A stretch of DNA of 64,000 nucleotides from Nissolia schottii (lineage: Eukaryota > Streptophyta > Magnoliopsida > Fabales > Fabaceae). Of the stretch, positions 49,976 through 61,300 are shown one piece after another. A model generated the notes under the pieces. It was not told the DNA's origin. It ran no database searches and saw nothing but the letters and a program-made list of their open reading frames with translations. A program made the position numbers and the translations under genes. Location of the stretch: contig QANU01007041.1 of the NCBI GenBank assembly GCA_003254905.1, forward strand, positions 4,228-68,227. Direction: 5' to 3'. How positions within the stretch are numbered: the first letter of the stretch is position 1; each line of letters starts with the position of its first letter.

Positions 49976-51489
49976 ATGTTTGGCTCTTCTTCCTCTGCCT
50001 TCGGCACCCCTTCTTCTACTCCTGCATTCGGTACTCCTTCCTCGACCCCAGCTTTCGGTACACCTTCCTCGACCCCAGCTTTCGGGACACCTTCTTCTAC
50101 CCCTGCATTCGGTACCCCGTCATCGACGCCGGCATTCGGTACTCCTTCTACGCCTTCATTCGCTACAGGGTTCGGAGCTTCGCTCTTCTCCACTCCCTTC
50201 CCTTCTCAGCCGCAGCAACAACAGCAGCAACAGCAGCAGCAGCAGACTCCGCTGTTTCAGCAGCAACAACCTTCCGCCGGTTTCGGGTTTCAGTCTTCTT
50301 TCGGGGCACCGCAACCGCAGACACAAACGCCGTTCCCCAATGCTCAATTGACTACTCAGATGGCCAATGTGGCTCCCGTTTCTTTCTCTCTCGCCGATCG
50401 CGATATCCAAGTAACCTAACCTAATTTCCCCCCTTTTTTCTTTCAATTTTTTCTTTTTTTAAATTAATCTGTATGTTTGATTTGATTGGTTCTGTTTGCT
50501 GTCTGTGTTGTTCGATTAGACAATCCTTGATTCTTACAAGGATGATCCTGGAAACCCTAAGTACGCCTTTAAGGTATTTTCCACACTCTTTTTATTTATT
50601 TATTTTTTATTTGATTGTGTGTTTCAGTTGTGAAGTTTTGCATGTAAATCCCATTTTTTGATCTTAAGTTTGGTCTATTGTGTGTGTTATGCAGCATTTG
50701 TTGTTCAGTGTAACAGATCCACAGTTTAGGGCGAAGCCTGCTGGTGTTTCAGACGTAAGTCCTTTCTCTCATTTTATAATTTCCCCTCTAAGTGCTCTTG
50801 GTGTCAGTTTAGTGTCCCAATTGAAAATTAAGCTTATAAACATAAGTATGTTGGTATAGATGGATTTTTGTGAAAATTGAATTTTTCAATAAAAAATTTA
50901 ACAGTGTGCCAAACCGGCTCAAATTTTCATTTTTGGTCTGGAATGTTTAAAGCTTTTATTTTTCGTGCTACCACTTGGCTAAATATGGGAAATAGTTTAT
51001 ACTGCCAGATCATGTGGGCAGAGGCTATGGGGAAGCTTGAGGGAATGGAAAGTGTTGATAGAGAACGTCTGTGGCCTCAACTTGTTCAGGGTTTCAAGGA
51101 TCTTTCGCAACGCCTTAAGGTAAAGCTCTATTGGTTCTAAGCTTCTGGTGATTGTGTGTTATTGTGATGTATTGACATTAAGAGATATTGGAAATTCTTG
51201 AAATCTGAGCTTGACAAATAATGTAAGACTCAAGGAGGTGTAAATTGCATGCAGAGTAATGCTGAACAAAGTAAAGAGAAGGTTCTTTGCATGTCTGAAT
51301 TCCTAAGAAGCTCAGCTTTTAGATATTTCCTGTAGCTAGTTGCATCATCCATATGTTGGTGGTGGCAGCTTAGCTGTGAAAATGGTTCAGTAGCTTTGGC
51401 TGACTCCCATAATTTGGTGTGGTATACTTCTTTGACAAGGAATGAAAGTAGGTTCAGGATAAAATGCATGGACCTTGTATCTGCTAGAT

Positions 51490-51538
<49 letters not shown>

Positions 51539-53190
51539 AGGCTCCCTTCTGCTTTTGACTTTTGTTCTGTTTAGGTAGGTTCTGTTTTTCTCTGTCATGA
51601 AGGGTAAAGAAAGGCCAAAAGATTATATAATTGATTCAGGAAACTTGATTTCTCCTGCAATGCAAGAGGAATAGATTGAATGTTTATTTTCATTTAGTTC
51701 ATTTCTTAATAGGCTAAACTTTTGGAGACAAACAAACTCTTACCAGAAACACAGGGAAATAGTCTCACAAGCAGCCCTTTATCTAAATAATAGCTTAGCC
51801 CCTCAGAATTAATAAAGTTATTATCTGATTGAGAGTAGCAGCTATATAGAGAGTAAGGGGAATGAAATATGTAGATCCACATCAACCAACTAATGGATGA
51901 AGTCGTGCATTTTAGGCTCTCCTGATTGCTTCTTAGCCAATTTCTCAGAATCAGTCAATGAAAGACTAGAAAAGTCTTGAGATTTAGAAGAAAAAAAAAA
52001 ATTAAAAGGAAATTTGATGCATGAGTAGATCGAATTTGATACATGCCTGATTGGCTGATGCACATTGTCACACAGATCCAAGATGAAGTCATTGTTTCAG
52101 ATGCTGAGAGATTACGTGTAACTCAAAGCAATGTTAAAGTGGTATTGCTCTTCCCTTTGCTTTTGATGTTCAATGTTAAAGTGGTTTTCGATACTGATAC
52201 TGCTTTTATATTCTTCATTTATTGCTGACTAGTCTCTTGAATGTCTAATGCTTTTTGCAGCTCCAAAGACATTTTCAAGCTGACACTCTTCCACGGATTC
52301 AAAGAATGAAACAGAAAGAACAAATTCTTCAGCGTCGTCTTCTAAGAGTAGGGACTCATTTTTAAGATACAGACAGCTTTCGGTTGTGGAGTGAATTTGT
52401 TTCTGACGTAAATTTTCCAGCATGACTAATTATCCTACCTACTATTCCTCCCTCGTCGTATACCCTTTCTAATTCTGTCCGCAGTAGCACTCCTGTTATT
52501 TAGTTGGCATTGAGATATGGATGAAGACACCTTGCATTGGATTTTATTTTATTCTTTGATATTTCATTAACTTATTTTCTCATGTGCTGTGATTGAAGAT
52601 AATGAGAATAGTGGAGGCATTGGAAGGGAAAGGCTGCCGTATACCCTTAACTAAAGGGGAAGCCGAACTAGCTGAGAAATTAGCCACAATAACTCGGCAG
52701 GTAGAGATTTGTCCAATATCATCTTCTGCTTCCTGTTTGTTGCTGTGGTTGAACTAATTAACAAATATCTTCTCAGCTGAAAGGATCTGGAGCGGATCTA
52801 TCCAGAAGAGTTCAAAACCTACTAACAGTATCTCGAGTTCAGACAAATAGTATGGGATTCGGTGGTTCCGTTTATCTTCCAGGATCAACCAAGATTCATG
52901 ATCAGAGTCTTGCTGACATGCAAGAGGTAAGATGAGACCAACCCGAGATTAATTGCTGAACGTTTTGGATTGCGATGAAAAAATATAAAGGAATTTGATA
53001 ACTTTTATGCGATACATATGATCAAGAATTTGATGTAATATAGTTCCCGTCTTTTTTGTGCGGGCAGGTCTTACAACAGCAGACAGAGGCTATAGCAAGA
53101 CTTGGCATTGTTCTGAAGCGAGATATTCGGGATATGGAGATTATGATTGCTGAGGACACAGGAACAACTCAAAATGGGAACTCATTCTGA
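49976..53190 (+). CDS. NUP54: Nuclear pore complex protein NUP54
   Basis: Nine exons give 395 residues: 49976-50410, 50520-50573, 50695-50754, 51009-51119, 52076-52141, 52261-52347, 52599-52700, 52777-52926 and 53068-53190, all phase 0. Residues 1-145 form an FG-rich region beginning MFGSSSSAFG, with five or more near-identical FGTPSSTPA units, an 11-residue glutamine run, and FGFQSSFG. The rest is the conserved alpha-helical NUP54 domain (DDPGNPKYAFKHLLFSV, WPQLVQGFKDLSQRLK, LPRIQRMKQKEQILQRRLLR). NUP54 is a central-channel FG nucleoporin that joins NUP62 and NUP58 by coiled coils. The final codons and stop lie in the first copy of a 60-bp tandem duplication. Intron 4 (956 bases) contains a long TG/TA microsatellite. 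Confidence 0.95.
51491..51534. repeat. (GT)n(AT)n microsatellite in NUP54 intron 4
   Basis: Five GT units run directly into about 17 AT units. Confidence 0.95.
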
Positions 53191-53270
53191 ACTTGCTCAA
53201 CATAACTTTCTGAGGACACAGGAACAACTCAAAATGGGAACTCATTCTGAACTTGCTCAACATAACTTTA
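53151..53270 (+). repeat. 60-bp tandem duplication spanning the NUP54 stop codon
   Basis: The unit beginning 'tgaggacacaggaacaactc' occurs at 53151-53210 and 53211-53270, identical except for the last base. The TGA stop used by NUP54 (53188-53190) is inside the first copy, so the second copy is 3' untranslated. Confidence 0.95.
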
Positions 53271-53449
53271 GCCTTGTATCAATTTTTTTCAATGATAAGC
53301 TTCTATTTTGTTTTGGTGCATTATTAACACAAAAACCTTTAGTTAATCGGGGAAGGAATTTGGTTTGACATCTGTTGTACTTGTAATGTTGACAACGGTG
53401 TTTCGGAATATTTTTCATGGGAATGGATTTTCTCACATGCATGTTTCAT

Positions 53450-54290
53450 ATGACAAGATTATGTGATCTTTTATCATCAATTTTTTTATTATTTATGTCA
53501 TATGAGTCTCATATTTTAAATTGATGGTAGAAGATCACATATGATTTTATTATGTGAAAAAAACATGAGAGAATTCATTCTCATTTTTCAATAATGGACG
53601 GAAATGAAAGAGGTATAAATAGACTAGGAGGAAAGAGAGGAATAAAATAAAGAGTAAATACTCTTTAGTCTTAGTATTTCGAACTTAACAATAGTTTAGT
53701 TCTAAAAAATTTAGATAAATTTAATTATTTTAATTTATGACATCAAATTTAAAGTATTGTGGTTAAATTTTGTCTACTAAACTTTGGACTAAAACATATA
53801 TTTACTTTTAACTTTTTATTTAATAGATTATGCAAATGAAATTTGATTGATATTTAGTCTAAAAACAAATTTGTAGTGATATTAGTTCGAACTTTTTTTC
53901 ACTTCAATTTCAAAAGAATTAAAGTTTGGCTATAATTTATTAACTTTATCAGAGATAAAATTGCCACAGCTAATATTAAAATTTTCGGGCAAATTGGCAT
54001 GATTTATCCCATATACTGACGAAGACAAGATTTAAGAATTTAATTGCAAATCACCGTTAGCTGACTTGATAGTAGTAGTTACGAGCCATTGAGAATTTCA
54101 CACATTTATAAATTAGGTTTTGTAATTTCGGTCTTGTTACATATACGCTCGAAACATCTACCATCGTATAGCCACCATTGCATAAACATGCTCTACACTC
54201 ACCTATTTTTCAATCATCTTCCACACCCACAACCACACTAATCCACATATTTCTCAATCACTTTCCACATTCACGACCTCCAGAGTTTTC
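53450..54290. other. Intergenic, no gene seen
   Basis: AT-rich DNA following NUP54. An inverted pair 'catatgacaagattatgtga' and 'tcacatatgattttattatg' (about 53448 and 53531) is the only structure noticed. Confidence 0.4.
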
Positions 54291-54299
54291 TAATATTTT

Positions 54300-54897
54300 G
54301 TTGCATACATACAGAAAAACAAGCACAAACGTTGACACTAATATTCACAAGAAAAACAATTTCAATGCTAGTTTTAGCACACAAATTTTAACGTAGGTGC
54401 ACTAACATTATCATGAAAAACACATTATCTTGTGAACAATTTCAATGTACACACTTCTAAAACAACAGTGCACAAACTTTAACAATGTACGTGCACAAAC
54501 ATTAACATAAGTACACAAACATTAATAATATGAATAATACATATTATCCTGTGAATAATTTTAGTGCACACACTTTTAAAACAGTGCGCAAACTTTAACA
54601 ATGTAAGCATACAAACATTAACACAAATGCACAAACAATAACATGATGAACAATAAAAGCGGAAAAAAAATATAACTAAGTGAAAATGGTTACATAAAAA
54701 ATGAAGAGGAAGAAGAAGACTGTAAAAAATCGAGGAAAAAGAGGGTTGAAACGAGTAAAAACTCAAATCGCACTTTTCCATTGGCGTTTATCCATTTTGG
54801 TATGAGATACGCACATTTTTTTTCTCTGTTTTCTATATATTAAAACTGGTGACAATACAAGTGACAAATTTTGGGCATACACCAATCATTTTTGTTA
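54300..54897. mobile_element. DNA element with TGCACAAACA repeats, copy D (right part)
   Basis: Inverted forms of the repeat word (GTGCACAAACATT and variants) recur between 54380 and 54640. The right terminus, read inverted, begins TAACAAAAATGATTGGTGTA, matching the ends at 4284 and 6846. The left end was not found. Confidence 0.5.
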
Positions 54898-55351
54898 TAA
54901 TAATAATTGATCAAAATAAAGTTGCAGCATCATTGAAGAATAAAGTGGTCGTTTAATCAAATACCAATCCTCCATTTTGTCTTATATGCCATTAGTCCTG
55001 TATTCCTCCTACCCTGAAGTCTAGCTTGGCTGGAATCTGAAATTTCTTTACCAAGTATGCACGAGCTTGGATTCTTGCCCTCATGTCTCACCCATCAATC
55101 CATCATAATGGAATTTGAGATACATATTTTCATTTTTACAAAGGCCATAGATGGGAGTTGAACACGACCCCTTGCATTTGATGCAGTGCAGGATCAACTA
55201 CAAGACTATGGGATCAACCACAAATTTGAAAGATATACCGGGTAATTTCTAAATATTTCAAGTACGACACTGCCTAAGTGAGTTCTCGTGGACGAGAGGA
55301 AAAGGGGCAGAGTATGAGGACTCTACGTATTTAGTCTCCATGCTGTTTATC

Positions 55352-58300
55352 CTATATTTTGCCATATGCTTCCGCCATTATTAATACCACAAGTGACGTC
55401 CAACCCGTAAATGGATGTGCCCCTTTTCCCTTACCCTTAACCTGTTCGTACTGTTCCCACAAATACCCGGTCTGCTGATAATTGCGAACGATGTTTCTGC
55501 AGTAGGATGGAAAATATATTACGTAAATCCTTTAAAAGCAAGATTCCAAGAGTTAAGTTTGTAAGTAAAAATAAATACAAGATTCTAGAGTATACCAAAC
55601 AGAATAGGACAATACCTAATTAAATTGCTTCTCAATTCTTCGTAGATAGCTTTAGCTCTGTCCTGATATGGCCCGTTCTCTTCGAGAATCAACCCAAAGA
55701 TTAGTTTTCAGGAAGGAATGAATTTTCATTTTTTGGGTAAACAAGTTATAAATAAAACGGGATATTTGTAGAAATTTTTCACTGGGCCTATCCATGTTAC
55801 CTTTGGAGTAATGGTGGAGGGCTGAAAGAATCCTGTAATTCATGTTTATCCAAATAGTACCTCTCCAATATGGAAGGTCATGCTGTGTGTTGCGCTTCAT
55901 GTACATGGAACTGTGACATAAGAAACATAATTTTGGTTTCACTAGAATCAACACACGTCACTAGAATTAATGCACCAGAGCATAGGTTGTAGACCTTGTT
56001 TTGGCAAGAGAACGCAGTCCATAGTCGGTCCATAACAGGCTGCGATTTGAAATAAGTTCAAGCTGCTTTTCCAGAATCCATGATCCCTGAGTGAGACAGT
56101 ACCATATTAAAATATCAATCTAATTGTGAAATTTAAAGAAGGAATAGCTTTAGTTCTAAATGTAAAAATGCAATACTTACAGGTGGAATGATCCTTGTCA
56201 TGAACGGGAATAAATTAACATAACCAACGTGAGGAACCAGTCTCAACTCAGGCTTCTCTGAAACAACCCGGATAAGCTGTCGACCAGCATCCATTTGTTT
56301 CCATTTAAGTTGAACCTAGCATAGTTAAAAGCATGTAAAGAAAATTGCATTCTGACTTGAATAGGGGATTCAAGCATTGTTAATTTTGCATAAGTTTGCA
56401 TAATAATGCCTAAACAGAAATAGATAGACTGTATACCTTTTCTGTATGATTTCCAAAATCAAAGTAAGCACCATATGCATCATCAAAATGCATCTGTAGG
56501 GACACGAGGCACAAATTAGGCATGAACATAATTATGGTAGCAATGACATGACTATAGTGTCGCCATGCAAACATTCGATGAAAGTCAACTTTATGGTTTG
56601 CTTTAAATTTTATTTTCTAAAAACATTTTTTTTAAAGGAAGATCAGATTGTTTTCTCTATCAAACTGCACCAATAATTTATGATAAACACACAACCGCTG
56701 TCTTTGTAATCCAAGGTTACATCAATGTGCGGGGGATTGTTAAGAAGCTCGGCTTCCTCAATCATTTCAGAATATTGAGCTTGGAGAAGGCATAATTGGG
56801 AACCTAAAGGCTCCACTCAGATGACATTCATACCGTCATTATTTAGTTTGTAAACTGAGGCAAGACCTTTTTTCCCAATGGTTTTCCATTTTGAGAAATA
56901 GTCTTTCTAAGCAAGAAAATCAAGAAGTCTTCCTTTCCACCCAGGAAACAGGCAACATAATTAGTTTTCCATGTGATTTCTAATTCTATAACTGTATATG
57001 CTTAGTTTTCATTTATCATTCATGCTCTTTCTTTTTATTTTTAATCAACTTCCTCTCTTTTTTAATCTCCGTTTTATCGTTACTCCCAGAGATGTATAAT
57101 GAAATATCAAGGTGCATCAGCTCCAAAGGAGCGCAGAAGGAGAGCAAAGGTTAAATACCTGGTTCAGTAACTCAAGATCTGATAGCAAGTTAGCAGTGGA
57201 ACCATAATTCTGCATCATTTCATTCAATATGTCAATTAAATTAGGTGATTTAATTTTCTTCTGCCTACATTTCACCTAATTTTTATTGAAAATATATAAG
57301 TATAATGCATTAGTACACACTGGTGAACTTATTTTTCAAAGTATACCTTGCTAGGTTTGGTTTCCTTATCTAGCTGCTCTTCAATGGAATGCATACAATC
57401 TGCTGCAAGTAACATCCAACATCTAAGATCCAAATGGCGTTCATCTCCACTTGGGTGTGAAGCACGTGGATAATCATCCAATCCAGAGGACAGTGTCTGA
57501 GGATACCAGAATACTGTTAGTTAGGAGCATGTGTCTTCATTAAGGATAAGGAAAGCTGTGTCATAATTGACCAACAAAAACACCAATGGCAGTGTTATGT
57601 GATCCAAGGATGTAAAAGCTTGAAAGAAAAACATAACTGCAAGCGACATTCAGGTTCCAGACTTATAAATTTCTAGAAACAATAGTTAAAGCCATCCAAC
57701 AAGCACAACTTTTCTGAAAAATACATCATACTGTAGTTGTGTTACAAGTTAGATAGAACCACCGTGATATAAATGAACCACCAATAGCCACAGTTGACAA
57801 GTCTAGAACAACTGTGTTTTTAGATCTATGATTAAGTCGATAACAACCTATCAATAAATCTCACACATGGTTTGCCTTAAGGCCCTTAATGCTTCCACTT
57901 TCAGTATGCCCATGACTGTTTCAGTCAAATTAATCTTCCAAGCTACCTCTAGTGTTTTTACATTAGGTTGAAAGTGTAGATAAGTACAGAAAGAAAAGTA
58001 ATAATACTAAGCATATTAGAACCTTAGGATTTAATTCAAGCATTGTACTATTGTCCCGTCCATGCCAATAGTAGCTACTCATCTGATTCCCTGTATTAAA
58101 AAGAGATGACCCAAAAATAGTTCAGAAATAAACAATACCATTTCAGCACTCAAAGCAGATACATGGGCATTATATACCTGACTGAGTTGTGTTGAACCAT
58201 TGGAACCATGCTTCCAATCGAACAAAGGCACGCTCCAGGAACAGAGAGATCTCACTTCTATCCATTGCAGTAAACTCGTTATTCTTCAAGGCATTAATTA

Positions 58301-61300
58301 TATCTGAAAAAAAAAAAAGGGATTTTTGACCACTTTGTTTAGGACATAATAGGAAAGGGACTTTTATGGGGATGTGGGGGATTAAGAGATCAATTCATAC
58401 ATGAATGAAAAGATCTATGTTACAACCACATAACTGTGTAAAAGATGGGACATTCCTTTTTATATGGTTTACAGAATCTTATATGCTAACTATAGCTTCA
58501 TTCTTTAAAGATATTTTTTCAGTTATTTTACAAAATACGTTTAAAACCAATGCAAGTAATAAAAATAGTATCACAAACATGGCGATTTCTTTTGGGCAGA
58601 CCCTGAGATTCAACATGCATTCAAAATCACCAAATCAATGTTAGGGATGCATATGTTCTAAAGGATATATATAGATATAATAGTACTTCATATAATTTGT
58701 CCAGTAGCTCTCCATAAATTAATGACTCCAAAACATTTTGAGTATGAGTCCAGCACAATTATGCATGATTCAAGAACATGCAAAGCAAAACGAGTTGCAA
58801 GGATAAGTAGACATTGAAGAGACATAAAATAAGCAGGCAGGTAGTTTCTCATCATCATCGCTCAATGAAAAGGAAAGTCTATCACATGCATTAAGTTATG
58901 GCTTGCTTGAAAACACTAATGGGAACAAATTTATTGCCTTCTTTTTAAAGTAATGATTCTAATAACCAGAAAAAAATAAAACGAAAAAAACAAGGATAAG
59001 AAAAAATAGGAAAACAGAAAAATAAATAAATAACAAGATTACCGCTTAATGCTAAAAACAGAGTTGGAGGGTTTCCGTTTGTTGGATGCTGAGGAACATA
59101 TTCCTCGGGGACCCTACTGCAAATACAGAAGAATATATGTTACTTAAAAAGCTTAAAAAGACTATATATTAACTGCACACATTTATAGAAAATGTTTCAT
59201 GCTACACCTTAGTGCTTCAGCTCCCAGAATTTGTTCACGTGGTATCCATCCATCAACATTCACCAAATCTAACCAGTGTCCAATTATATCCAACGAAATA
59301 TGAATATCCCAACGCCTGGTTAATGTGCAAATAAACCAAATCTAAAGATCACAGAAGATTTGTTTGGTAAATAATAGCAGTAAGGCCTCGAGGAATGAAG
59401 AAAATACAGCACTTATTTCCTCTTGAGGAGAACTTTAAATAAAAAAATAAAAACCTTATAATGATGATGATGACGACGACAACAGTTTTGATAAAGGGTA
59501 TAATACTAGCATGGGAAACTAACCAGATCAGAAGTTGATGAAAACCTTCATCCCATAAAAATCCCCTTGGAAAAAAAGGTCGACTTGGAACTGCTGTGTA
59601 AAGCTCAGCAGGCCAATACGATATATAATTAACATGTTCTTTAAGCTGAAAAGGAAAACAACACACTGCATAACTGTCAAGTCCTAAATTGCTGATAGCT
59701 AATTGAAAAACAAAGGATAACAATATGATGTTGTAAGAATGAAAACTAATGCCACTCATGGCAGTTAAATAAAGAATATCAAAGCCACACTGTTAGGATG
59801 AAATGTTTACAAGGAGAAAGGTAAAGAACTGCAAATTTAGATCCAGCAACTGACGCCACAACTCTTTTCTACCTAAAACCATCTTTCCTAAGAGATTATT
59901 CTCCTTCACATCTTTATGAAAATCAGGTAGTTTTCCTTTACAGCTTACGAGAAAACCCTTCCCATATGTTGATTCTGGTTTGATGGTGCCTGGAGGAAGA
60001 CTAAAGAGGGCAAGGCATTTTGGCAATTGGCAATTGGCAGTGTGCAGTGAATGTTACTTGCTGCTTGTGGTCAGAGAGGCATGCCAGAATGTTTAAGGAA
60101 CTTTTTTATGCTGGCCGTGAGATGATATAGTACTTTTAGCCTATATATGGTGTTTTGCAGATGGATATTTCAAAGGGGTTTCTCTATTGATCTACAGCGT
60201 AACTTGTTAGTTAATTAGCTAGTCTTGGTTTTATGTTCATTTCATTTTAATATATGTTAGGAATCCTCTGTTCTTGTACTAATTTCTATCCTGACTCTAA
60301 ACTTTCTTCTTTAAACATGGAAAAAATAAAACACATAAAGATAACTTCCATATTTATGATCATCGCATGTCAAGCTATATGCTATTATGGGATAGCATAC
60401 TCTTCAACAAGGGTTATAAGTAACAAACTAAAGTAACTTACATTAAGGGTTCTTCGCAGAGCAATTTTTGACTGCCCATAGAAGTAGCCAATGCCACCCA
60501 GTAAGTTTCCAACAGCAGCCTTACCAACAGATATGGATTCTGAATCCACCTGGAAATTCACTACTACGGTAAATTTCTAAATGAATTTACTGAATCAAAT
60601 GTAACTTGAGAATAGGAACACATTGACAGACCAAACAAGAAAGAATAAATTATTATAAGAAAGTAGTACCTTCTCGCCCAAATTGAAAATTTTTTCAAAC
60701 TTCTCATCAAATGCGTGTTCCTTGTCATTCAGTTGATTGGTCAGTGAGGGGCCTAAAATTAAGCAGAAGAACAAACAAACCATTACACACTGATTTAGCA
60801 AGCTACTGTCAACTAAAATAAAAATAAAATAAAATCTACAAATTCAGAAGAGAGAAGCCAAAGTTCTCTTAAAAAACGGTGATATTTAAACACGAAAGCA
60901 TCCTAACAGGCAAACCAAAAGCCAAAAAAAATGAATTTGAAAGCACACTAGACATATCATGAATTCTTGATTATGTTTCAGCCTCAATATTGTTTACCAC
61001 AAATTATCAACAAAATTGTATAAGCCCTTATAACGTCCATCAACATGCTAAGCAGTAAGCAGCTTTCCAGAGCAATCACCAACTCTTGCAACAAAATGGG
61101 GTGTTAAATTTCACCTCCTTTTTCCTTAAAGCACAATTAGTGATACATTCCATGTTTTGGACCAAAACTACACACAGAAGTGGAAAGAACCTGTAAGATT
61201 ATTGACACGCTCTTCTATTCTTGAGCTATCTGAACCAGTTCCAGAAAGAAATACAATTTCTGTTGTGAAAGGAAATCCACCAGTCATCTGTAGCAAGAGT

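Noticed and set aside
49951-50193. Antisense frame with repeated EEGVPKAGV over the NUP54 FG repeats
   Set aside because: It is the mirror of the FGTPSSTPA coding repeats, not an independent gene.
50877-51008. Upstream extension of NUP54 exon 4
   Set aside because: The AG at 51007-51008 joins exon 3 in phase and gives the conserved sequence; upstream residues are not NUP54-like.
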